Shown here piece by piece: positions 1-4,676 of a DNA stretch of 5,131 nt. The stretch covers positions 1 through 5,131 of the forward strand of contig JALNXC010000121.1 in assembly GCA_023230535.1 (NCBI GenBank), given 5' to 3'. The position numbers were made by a program, and so were the translations under genes. A model generated the notes under the pieces. The model saw nothing but the letters and a program-made list of their open reading frames with translations, was not told the DNA's origin and made no database searches. How positions within the stretch are numbered: the stretch's first letter is position 1; each line of letters opens with the position of its first letter. This DNA comes from Alkaliphilus sp. Lineage in GTDB: Bacteria; Bacillota; Clostridia; Peptostreptococcales; Natronincolaceae.

Positions 1-1
1 A

Positions 2-76
2 AGAAGAACCAAAGTACAACCTTATTATATGGGCACAGAGGAAATATTGTATAAAAAATTGAAAGTTATAAAATAA
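2..76 (+). CDS. Possible 3' end of an unidentified upstream gene (partial)
   Basis: This frame is open from the left edge and ends in TAA at 74-76, giving 24 residues with a basic C-terminus (YKKLKVIK). I do not recognise it. The other two forward frames are also open at the edge but close earlier (52-54 and 60-62), so the frame choice rests on it being the longest and on its stop codon lying at the foot of the terminator stem that begins at 73. That terminator argues that some plus-strand gene ends here. Which frame is the real one cannot be settled without the sequence to the left. Confidence 0.3.
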   Translation, partial: RRTKVQPYYMGTEEILYKKLKVIK

Positions 77-110
77 CCTGATTTCCTAAGAAAAAAAGGT
101 TATGTTTTTT
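73..110 (+). terminator. Rho-independent terminator of the upstream gene
   Basis: A perfect 7-bp stem (ATAACCT at 73-79 with AGGTTAT at 97-103) encloses a 17-nt loop, in which TTTC and GAAA can pair again. One G follows and then six T (105-110). The stem plus T-run is the classical intrinsic terminator pattern, although the stem is AT-rich and so only moderately strong. It separates gin from whatever lies upstream. Confidence 0.6.
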
Positions 111-192
111 ATAATAGAAGAGAGCACCTTTATCTTAAACGGAGATATGAAATGAAAATAAATTTTTAAATTTTAACAATGTACATGGATTT

Positions 193-222
193 TGAATAAC
201 ATAGTGAATACAGGGCAAAATA
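193..222 (+). promoter_or_regulatory. Candidate forespore sigma-G/sigma-F type promoter of gin
   Basis: TGAATA (193-198) is followed after 17 nt by CAAAATA (216-222). From memory of the Bacillus sigma-G consensus (TGAATA, 17-18 nt, CATACTA), the first element matches fully and the second at 5 of 7 positions. The -10 region also reads GGGCAAAATA (213-222), close to the GG..A.A.T pattern of sigma-F promoters, a related forespore factor with overlapping specificity. The predicted transcript would begin roughly 25-35 nt before the gin start. In B. subtilis csfB is expressed under sigma-F in the forespore, so a promoter of this class is expected here. No good sigma-A pair was seen in the same stretch. 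Confidence 0.45.
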
Positions 223-243
223 AAAGGTAAAATAATTTATTTT

Positions 244-254
244 AAGGCTGGTGA
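244..254 (+). promoter_or_regulatory. Ribosome-binding site that decides the gin start
   Basis: AAGGCTGGTGA resembles the full anti-SD complement AAGGAGGTGA, with CT in place of A. Its GGTGA part (250-254) lies 5 nt before the GTG at 260. This is the same geometry as at the decarboxylase gene. The GTG at 251 lies inside the site, so it is less likely to be the start. Confidence 0.5.
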
Positions 255-259
255 ATATT

Positions 260-466
260 GTGGATGAAAAATTGAGATGTTATATCTGTAACAATATAGG
301 TGATGAAGGGATTATTTTACTAAATAGATACATATGCAGGAGATGCGAGTTAAATTTGGCAGGGGTTTCCATCGGTGAACTCAAGTATGAGAAATTCAGG
401 AGAGGGATCAGGGATATTTGGAAGGATTTTAATAGAAAATATAATAATAAAAGTATGCCGATATAA
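260..466 (+). CDS. gin: Gin (CsfB) family anti-sigma factor, zinc-finger protein
   Basis: Small zinc-binding protein. In B. subtilis its homologue binds and holds back forespore sigma-G, and also affects sigma-E, keeping late compartment-specific transcription from starting too early. From the GTG at 260 it has 68 residues, close to the usual 60-70. Two CxxC pairs, C7/C10 (CYIC) and C26/C29 (CRRC), flank the family-typical GIILLNRYIC stretch and should bind one zinc. The C-terminal tail is charged, with no membrane segment or signal peptide, so it is cytoplasmic. A GTG at 251 in the same frame would add three residues, but it overlaps the ribosome-binding site. The gene is monocistronic, bounded by a terminator-like hairpin at its stop codon and preceded by a candidate forespore promoter. 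In B. subtilis csfB lies in the same neighbourhood upstream of yaaO-tmk. The family call is confident; the exact start is less so. Confidence 0.85.
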   Translation: MDEKLRCYICNNIGDEGIILLNRYICRRCELNLAGVSIGELKYEKFRRGIRDIWKDFNRKYNNKSMPI

Positions 467-506
467 TCAGCAATGGGATTTCCCGGAGGGAAATCCCATT
501 GCTGAT
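466..506. terminator. 19-bp perfect hairpin between convergent genes, probable bidirectional terminator
   Basis: Bases 466-484 and 488-506 are exact reverse complements (19 bp) around a 3-nt loop (GGA). The left arm begins on the last base of the gin stop codon. On the plus strand GTTGTT and an AT-rich stretch follow, not a clean T-run. On the minus strand the bases after the stem are also only moderately T-rich. Because gin and the 554-730 gene point at each other across it, ending both transcripts is the simplest role. Transcript stabilisation is an alternative. Confidence 0.6.
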
Positions 507-553
507 GTTGTTAATATTCAAAATTAAAATCATAAGAACGTGGGAAAAGCGGT

Positions 554-730
554 TTATTTGCAACTGATAGTTTCTAAGTTTTTTTTCATACGATCGGTGA
601 ATATCTTTTCTTTTTCGCGTCTTATTTGTTCTATAGGGATAGAAAGCATTTGTGAGATTTCTTTATCAGTCCTTTTATTATTATAAGCTAATAAAAAATC
701 TTTTAAGCTGGTAGCTTTATCTTCTCTCAT
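554..730 (-). CDS. Small hypothetical protein with probable helix-turn-helix
   Basis: This 58-residue protein starts at an ATG (730-728) and ends at TAA (556-554). Upstream on its strand, AGGATGGTG has its GGTG 7 nt before the ATG, and an in-frame TAG two codons upstream rules out a longer form. Residues 21-43 (TDKEISQMLSIPIEQIRREKEK) look like a helix-turn-helix: a helix beginning with the common DKEI pattern, a short turn at SIP, then a basic recognition-like helix. Residues 8-17 could form a preceding helix. The C-terminus is basic, with no signal peptide or membrane segment. A small DNA-binding regulator is the natural inference, but I do not recognise a named family and assign no target. 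It is convergent with gin and divergent from the yaaO operon, so it could regulate either or neither. Codon use matches the AT-rich neighbours. It could instead be a non-regulatory small protein; the coding call is fairly sure because of the ribosome-binding site and ordered helical sequence. Confidence 0.6.
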   Translation of the reverse strand: MREDKATSLKDFLLAYNNKRTDKEISQMLSIPIEQIRREKEKIFTDRMKKNLETISCK

Positions 731-798
731 TGGCTAACACCATCCTATTTTATGAACTTTTTTATTGATAAAAATTATGTAATTTTGTATCTGCTGAT

Positions 799-827
799 TG
801 GACAAAAACAGTATACAGTAGTAGTAT
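799..827 (+). promoter_or_regulatory. Weak candidate sigma-A promoter for the yaaO-tmk operon
   Basis: TGGACA (799-804, 5 of 6 to TTGACA) is followed by a 17-nt spacer and TAGTAT (822-827, 4 of 6 to TATAAT). If used, the transcript would start near 834 and carry a leader of roughly 385 nt before the decarboxylase. A perfect TATAAT also occurs at 880-885 but has no recognisable -35 partner. This part of the window is so AT-rich that chance matches are likely. Apart from these candidates I see nothing identifiable in 747-957. Confidence 0.25.
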
Positions 828-957
828 TGCTATAAAACGAATATTTTATACATTAAAATAAAAAAATGCATAATGTTTGTATAATGTATATAAATAATTG
901 TTTGCATGCAGAGTGCATATAAGTCCAATGATGCGTCGCTGATAGAAACCTAAGAGT

Positions 958-1000
958 AAAAAACCGTAAAAATTGCGCGCTGTTCGCGACGGCGTTTTTT
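958..1000. terminator. Terminator-like hairpin flanked by A6 and T6, upstream of the decarboxylase
   Basis: Six A (958-963), then CCGT (964-967), an 8-nt bulge, CGCG (976-979), loop CTGTT, CGCG (985-988), ACGG (989-992), CG and six T (995-1000). The two 4-bp GC-rich stems stack on the 3' side, and the A and T runs could pair outside them. On either strand this gives a hairpin followed by T, so it could end transcription from both directions. On the plus strand it would lie inside the leader of the yaaO operon if the promoter is at 799-827. The 8-nt bulge weakens the call. Confidence 0.35.
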
Positions 1001-1186
1001 GCCTAGTCCCTTTAGGGGAGCGTAGCGAGTTTGCAACTTTAATTTACTCCGTAGGAGTATAAACAGGAGTGCCTATGGTGCGAATTGTCGCAGTCTCGAA
1101 ACACAAATTTGTTCATTCCTTTTAGTCATGCAAATTTGGTTCTCGTTGCGTTTGACCTACCAACAATTTGTTTTGCAAATTGGGTT
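958..1186. repeat. GC-richer intergenic element with clustered hairpins and short repeats
   Basis: Composition changes sharply here: about 48% GC over 961-1100 against about 22% over 731-900. The stretch holds a chain of small inverted repeats: CCGT/ACGG with CGCG/CGCG (964-992), CCC/GGG (1008-1017), TACTCC/GGAGTA (1045-1059), TGCGA/TCGCA (1079-1092), two copies of the palindrome CAAATTTG (1104-1111 and 1131-1138) and CAATTTG/CAAATTG (1164-1182). A GCAAATTTGGTT-like motif occurs three times (1103-1113, 1130-1141, 1175-1186). No convincing gene is present; a minus-strand frame running through it is broken by TAG codons. I infer an inserted or dispersed repeat element, or a structured leader of the decarboxylase operon. 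No terminal inverted repeats or target duplication were found, so the edges are approximate. Confidence 0.4.
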
Positions 1187-1207
1187 ACGTAATTAAAATT
1201 ATATTAT

Positions 1208-1216
1208 AGGGTGATC
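1208..1216 (+). promoter_or_regulatory. Ribosome-binding site that decides the decarboxylase start
   Basis: AGGGTGATC contains GGTGATC, a 7-nt exact complement to the 3' end of 16S rRNA (anti-SD plus flanking GAUCACC). Its GGTGA ends 5 nt before the ATG at 1220. A GTG at 1211 is in frame but lies inside this site and has no site of its own, so the ATG is preferred. Confidence 0.75.
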
Positions 1217-1219
1217 AAA

Positions 1220-2668
1220 ATGGACAACGCTCCAATTATAGATAAACTGTTGCAATTAAACAGACAAAACATGGTATCTTTTCATGTTCCGGGACATAAA
1301 AACGGGAGAATATATAATAAATTTCCATATAAAAACTTTAAAGACATTTTATACAAGTTAGATACTACAGAAATTCCGGGTACTGATAATTTGCACAATG
1401 CAAGGGAGATAATAGAAAAAAGCCAACAAAAAGCTAGTGAGGCATTTGGGAGCGAAGAGACATTTTTTTTGGTAAATGGGAGCACTTCGGGTATCTATAG
1501 CATGATAATGTCGGCTACGTCACCGGGGGACAAGATACTTGTAGACAGAAATTGTCATCAGGCGGTGATAAATGCCTGTATATTAGGTGATTTAGTACCC
1601 ATATATGTCTACCCGAATATGGACGAGAAGCGGGGAATAGCTATGGGGATATTACCGGATGATGTTGAAAAACAACTGGCAAGACATAGTGGCATCGGGG
1701 CTGTGCTTCTCACCTATCCTAATTATCATGGTGTCGCAAGTAATTTAAAAAAAATAGAGGAAATAGTGCATAAATATGATAAAATATTATTGATAGACGA
1801 AGCCCATGGTGCACACTTAGGATTGAGTGAAGATTTGCCCCCCTCTGCATTGAGTTGCGGTGTCGATGCGGTGGTACAGAGCACTCATAAAACATTGCTT
1901 TCCTTTACACAGAGTTCTATGCTTCATATACAGGGGGATAGGATAGACAGGGACAGATTGAAATTTATGCTCAGAATACATCAGAGCAGTAGCCCGTCTT
2001 ATCTGTTATTAGTTTCTCTGGATTTTGCGGTTATGGTTTATAGGACAGAGGGCAGGAACTTAATGGAAAGCTTGTTTGAAAATATTAAAAACTTTAAACA
2101 ACGAATTAAAGATATAGATGGAATAGATGTAATGGGAGAAGAAATGATAGGTAATAAGGGGGTTGAATCTATAGACATCACCCGCATGTGTATCGGGCTT
2201 GAAGGCATTACCGGATATGAATTAGAACGAAGGTTGAGAAAAGATTTTAATATACAGATGGAATTATCTAACAGATACGGTGTGTTGGGGGTAACATCGA
2301 TTGCTAATGTCGGGGAAGATTTTGACAAGTTGTTGGAGGGGCTCAGTATAATTTCTGAGGAAACGGGAGTTAGCAGGGCAAAACTGTCAGGAAATTTGCC
2401 GGAAAATTTTACATTTAGAAAAGTTGAACAAATTTTTACCCCAAGGGAAGCCTTGTATAAAAACAAGAGAAAGATATTATTTAGAAAAAGTCAGGGATTC
2501 ATCAGTGGGGAATATATAATATCATATCCCCCGGGTGTCCCGTTAATTATTCCCGGTGAAAAAATTAATGCGGAAGTTATGCTGCAAGTTATGGATATAA
2601 TTGATAATGGCGGGGGGATTTTGGGTCTAAATGATGGCAATTGTAAGTGGATTGAGATTATAACCTAA
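1220..2668 (+). CDS. yaaO: Orn/Lys/Arg decarboxylase family protein, YaaO type (PLP-dependent)
   Basis: Cytoplasmic fold-type I PLP enzyme of the ornithine/lysine/arginine decarboxylase family, which removes CO2 from basic amino acids to give di- and polyamines (cadaverine, agmatine or putrescine). From the ATG at 1220 it has 482 residues, close to B. subtilis YaaO and SpeA. Visible landmarks are FHVPGHKNG near residues 21-29; the GTDNLHNA and VNGSTSG segments that shape the PLP pocket (54-91); the DEAHGAH motif (193-199), whose Asp contacts the PLP ring; and STHK (221-224) with the likely Schiff-base lysine K224. The family's C-terminal domain ends with YPPGVPLIIPGE (436-447). It lacks the N-terminal wing domain of the large inducible enterobacterial enzymes. 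It heads the operon, 16 nt before tmk, behind a structured intergenic region. The substrate cannot be read from sequence; lysine or arginine are the main options. The link to tmk is conserved gene order, not a shared pathway. Confidence 0.9.
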   Translation: MDNAPIIDKLLQLNRQNMVSFHVPGHKNGRIYNKFPYKNFKDILYKLDTTEIPGTDNLHNAREIIEKSQQKASEAFGSEETFFLVNGSTSGIYSMIMSATSPGDKILVDRNCHQAVINACILGDLVPIYVYPNMDEKRGIAMGILPDDVEKQLARHSGIGAVLLTYPNYHGVASNLKKIEEIVHKYDKILLIDEAHGAHLGLSEDLPPSALSCGVDAVVQSTHKTLLSFTQSSMLHIQGDRIDRDRLKFMLRIHQSSSPSYLLLVSLDFAVMVYRTEGRNLMESLFENIKNFKQRIKDIDGIDVMGEEMIGNKGVESIDITRMCIGLEGITGYELERRLRKDFNIQMELSNRYGVLGVTSIANVGEDFDKLLEGLSIISEETGVSRAKLSGNLPENFTFRKVEQIFTPREALYKNKRKILFRKSQGFISGEYIISYPPGVPLIIPGEKINAEVMLQVMDIIDNGGGILGLNDGNCKWIEIIT

Positions 2669-2684
2669 GGAGCGATATTATAAC

Positions 2685-3314
2685 ATGCACAAAGGAATAT
2701 TTATTACTATAGAGGGTTTAGACGGCTCCGGGAAATCTACACAGATTCCCCGTATTAAAAGCTTCCTGGAAGAAAAAGGCTATGAAGTGTTGTTAACAAG
2801 GGAGCCCGGAGGGACTATAATAGGAGAAAAGATCAGACAAATATTATTGGACAAAAACCATAAAGAGCTATCGGCTATTACAGAGGCGTTGTTATATGCC
2901 GCATCAAGGGCTCAACATGTAGAACAGGTCATTATTCCGGCTCTTAAAGAGGGAAAAGCCGTTTTGAGTGATAGGTTTGTGGATTCGAGTATAGCCTATC
3001 AGGGAAAGGGAAGGGGATTAGGTTTTAAGGCTATAGTAGATATCAATGAATTTGCTGTGTGTGGATTAAAACCGGATATCACTATATTATTAGATATAGA
3101 TCCCGAGGTAGGTTTAAACAGGGTTAAGGCTGTAAAAGGGGCGGACAGGCTGGAGCAGGAAAAATTAGATTTTCATAGAAGAGTTTATGAAGGTTATAAA
3201 GATCTTGCCGATATGTATTCGGACCGCATTAAAGTTATAGATGCAAATAAAACTATTGAGGAAATAAGCAGGCAAATAAAAGATAAATTAAATAATATTG
3301 TTAGGAAGGGGTAA
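2685..3314 (+). CDS. tmk: Thymidylate kinase (dTMP kinase)
   Basis: Phosphorylates dTMP to dTDP with ATP, an essential cytoplasmic step where the salvage and de novo routes to dTTP meet. At 209 residues it is the normal bacterial length. The P-loop GLDGSGKS is at 11-18 (K17). REPGGT (39-44) carries the Arg that contacts the dTMP phosphate. DRFVDSSIAYQG (96-107) is the family's DR-containing substrate motif. The LID around 146-160 (RVKAVKGADRLEQE) is basic, as in the E. coli-like type with catalytic Arg in the LID. AAGGAG (2667-2672) overlaps the decarboxylase stop but sits 12 nt from the ATG, a longer gap than usual, and no closer in-frame start exists. The start of darA follows 4 nt after the stop, so the two are surely co-transcribed. 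Confidence 0.97.
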   Translation: MHKGIFITIEGLDGSGKSTQIPRIKSFLEEKGYEVLLTREPGGTIIGEKIRQILLDKNHKELSAITEALLYAASRAQHVEQVIIPALKEGKAVLSDRFVDSSIAYQGKGRGLGFKAIVDINEFAVCGLKPDITILLDIDPEVGLNRVKAVKGADRLEQEKLDFHRRVYEGYKDLADMYSDRIKVIDANKTIEEISRQIKDKLNNIVRKG

Positions 3315-3318
3315 CTTT

Positions 3319-3648
3319 ATGAAACTGATTATTGCTATTGTACATGATGATGATGCACACAATCTTATAGATGATCTGACCAAAGAAGATTTCAGGGTTA
3401 CAAAATTAGCTACTACAGGAGGTTTTTTAAAAGCCGGAAATACAACTTTATTGATCGGGGTTGAAGAAAATCAAGTGAATAGGGCTATTAAAATTATTAA
3501 AAATAATTGTGAAACAAGAGATCAGACTATTGTTTCGCCGACGCCGATGGCCGGTACGGCGGGGGTTTTTATTCCCTATCCTGTTGAGATTAAAATTGGC
3601 GGTGCAACAGTATTCGTTGTAAATGTAGAAAAATATTTGAAGCTGTAG
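3319..3648 (+). CDS. darA: Cyclic-di-AMP receptor DarA/PstA (YaaQ), PII-like
   Basis: This 109-residue protein has the same length as B. subtilis DarA (YaaQ) and clear similarity to it throughout. The family forms PII-like trimers that bind c-di-AMP at subunit interfaces; the downstream partner is still poorly defined. The characteristic FRVTKLATTGGFLKAGNTT block (25-43) holds R26, T28, F36, L37 and N41, and G47 follows in LLIGVE. These correspond to positions reported to contact the ligand in the S. aureus homologue PstA. Residue 24 is Asp where I recall Asn in B. subtilis. PYPVEIKIGGATVFVV near the end is the second conserved strand region. The ATG at 3319 is chosen because AAGGGG (3306-3311) lies 7 nt upstream; an in-frame TTG at 3298 would overlap the end of tmk and add seven residues before this site. 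It ends in TAG, and yaaR, which follows it in B. subtilis, is absent here. Confidence 0.95.
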   Translation: MKLIIAIVHDDDAHNLIDDLTKEDFRVTKLATTGGFLKAGNTTLLIGVEENQVNRAIKIIKNNCETRDQTIVSPTPMAGTAGVFIPYPVEIKIGGATVFVVNVEKYLKL

Positions 3649-3659
3649 CAGGGATGGAT

Positions 3660-4676
3660 ATGAAAATAAATTTTGAGGGAATTGTCGGGCAGGAACAGGC
3701 CGTAGAAAAGTTAAAAAGATCTCTGGAGAACAATCAAATATCCCATGCGTATCTATTTGAGGGAGAAAAAGGATTGGGAAAAAAGGATATAGCATTGAGG
3801 TTAGCTTTTGTGCTGAACTGTACAGGGGACGATAGAAAACCTTGTAATAAATGTAATAGCTGTATTAAGATAGCCGGCGGCAATCATCCGGATATTAAAA
3901 TAATCGAAAACGATGGTATCATAAGGATAGGTGAAATACGCAAAATTATAGGAGAAATGCAACTGAAACCCCATGAGGGCAGATATAAAGTTTACATCAT
4001 ATGTGATGCTGACAGGATGAATATGGAATCCCAAAACGCATTATTAAAAACTTTAGAGGAACCGCCTTCATATGCTGTTTTAATCTTGTTGACCACGAAG
4101 GGGTATAGTCTGTTTCCTACTGTAATTTCCAGATGCCAGGTAATAAAATTATATCCTGAAAATCCGGAAGTCATAAAACATTATTTGATTAAAAACAAAA
4201 AAATTGATGAGGAACAGGCACATATGTTGGCAACTTTTTCGGGAGGTGTTGTAGGGCGTGCGGTTGAATTATTAGATAACCCCGATTTTTATTACAGGAG
4301 AGAGAAAATTATTGAAATATGCGATAAATTATTGACTTCGAATCTTTTTGCCGTATTGGAACAGATTGTATTTTTTGAGGAGCATAGATTGTATATAGAA
4401 GAGATTTTTGGACTCATGATCAATTGGTATAGGGACTTGTTTATGTACAGTGAAACAAGAAATATGGATTTTATAACAAATATAGATAGAAAAGAAGAGA
4501 TAGATTTTCATGCGGCAAAAATAGACTCGGCTAAAATCAGAGATATTGTATTTATAATAGAAAAAGCAAAAAACAATTTAAGGAGCAATGTTCAATTTCG
4601 TTTAAATATAGAAGTGATGCTTTTAAATATTCGGGAGGTTTTATCAGATGGTAACGGTGGTAGGAGTGAGATTTAA
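3660..4676 (+). CDS. holB: DNA polymerase III subunit delta' (clamp loader)
   Basis: Clamp-loader subunit that, with delta and the tau/DnaX subunits, places the beta sliding clamp on primed DNA. It has 338 residues, typical for the family. It opens with the clamp-loader start NFEGIVGQEQA and SHAYLFEG. The nucleotide-binding loop GEKGLGKK (35-42) has Lys where active ATPases have Ser/Thr after the key Lys, in keeping with delta' not hydrolysing ATP. A zinc module is formed by C54, C62, C65 and C68. DADRMNMESQNALLKTLEEPP (116-136) is the strongest family signature, and SRC (157-159) is the sensor 1-like motif. The C-terminal third is the less conserved helical collar domain. Two ATGs are possible: AGGG (3650-3653) lies 6 nt before the one at 3660 but touches the one at 3654, so I prefer 3660. 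Its 3' end overlaps ricT by 29 nt. Confidence 0.93.
   Translation: MKINFEGIVGQEQAVEKLKRSLENNQISHAYLFEGEKGLGKKDIALRLAFVLNCTGDDRKPCNKCNSCIKIAGGNHPDIKIIENDGIIRIGEIRKIIGEMQLKPHEGRYKVYIICDADRMNMESQNALLKTLEEPPSYAVLILLTTKGYSLFPTVISRCQVIKLYPENPEVIKHYLIKNKKIDEEQAHMLATFSGGVVGRAVELLDNPDFYYRREKIIEICDKLLTSNLFAVLEQIVFFEEHRLYIEEIFGLMINWYRDLFMYSETRNMDFITNIDRKEEIDFHAAKIDSAKIRDIVFIIEKAKNNLRSNVQFRLNIEVMLLNIREVLSDGNGGRSEI

Noticed and set aside
147..167. Short leader ORF after GGAG at 141-144
   Set aside because: The ATG at 147 meets TGA after one sense codon, and the ATG at 152 gives only five residues. Nothing suggests a leader peptide.
1104..1182. CRISPR-like array from the repeated CAAATTTG motifs
   Set aside because: The repeats are only 8-12 nt and degenerate, with unequal spacing and no cas genes nearby.
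830..1192. TAG read as a sense codon (amber recoding) to make a long minus-strand protein
   Set aside because: darA ends in TAG at its expected family length, so TAG works as a stop here. No other gene shows an in-frame TAG.
1180..1207. Sigma-A promoter TTGGGT-16-TATTAT directly before the decarboxylase
   Set aside because: The start point would fall at about 1213, inside the ribosome-binding site, leaving no usable leader.
840..1219. T-box, lysine or guanidine riboswitch before the decarboxylase
   Set aside because: No T-box AGGGTGG..ACC core and none of the conserved riboswitch core sequences I know were found. The hairpins do not form a recognisable aptamer layout.
2038..2466. 142-codon minus-strand open frame within the decarboxylase gene
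   Set aside because: It lies wholly inside a well-supported gene on the other strand and has no ribosome-binding site or recognisable domain. The same applies to the minus-strand frames at 1282-1485, 3448-3795, 3801-4034, 3992-4174, 4329-4511, 4552-4935 and 4695-4916.
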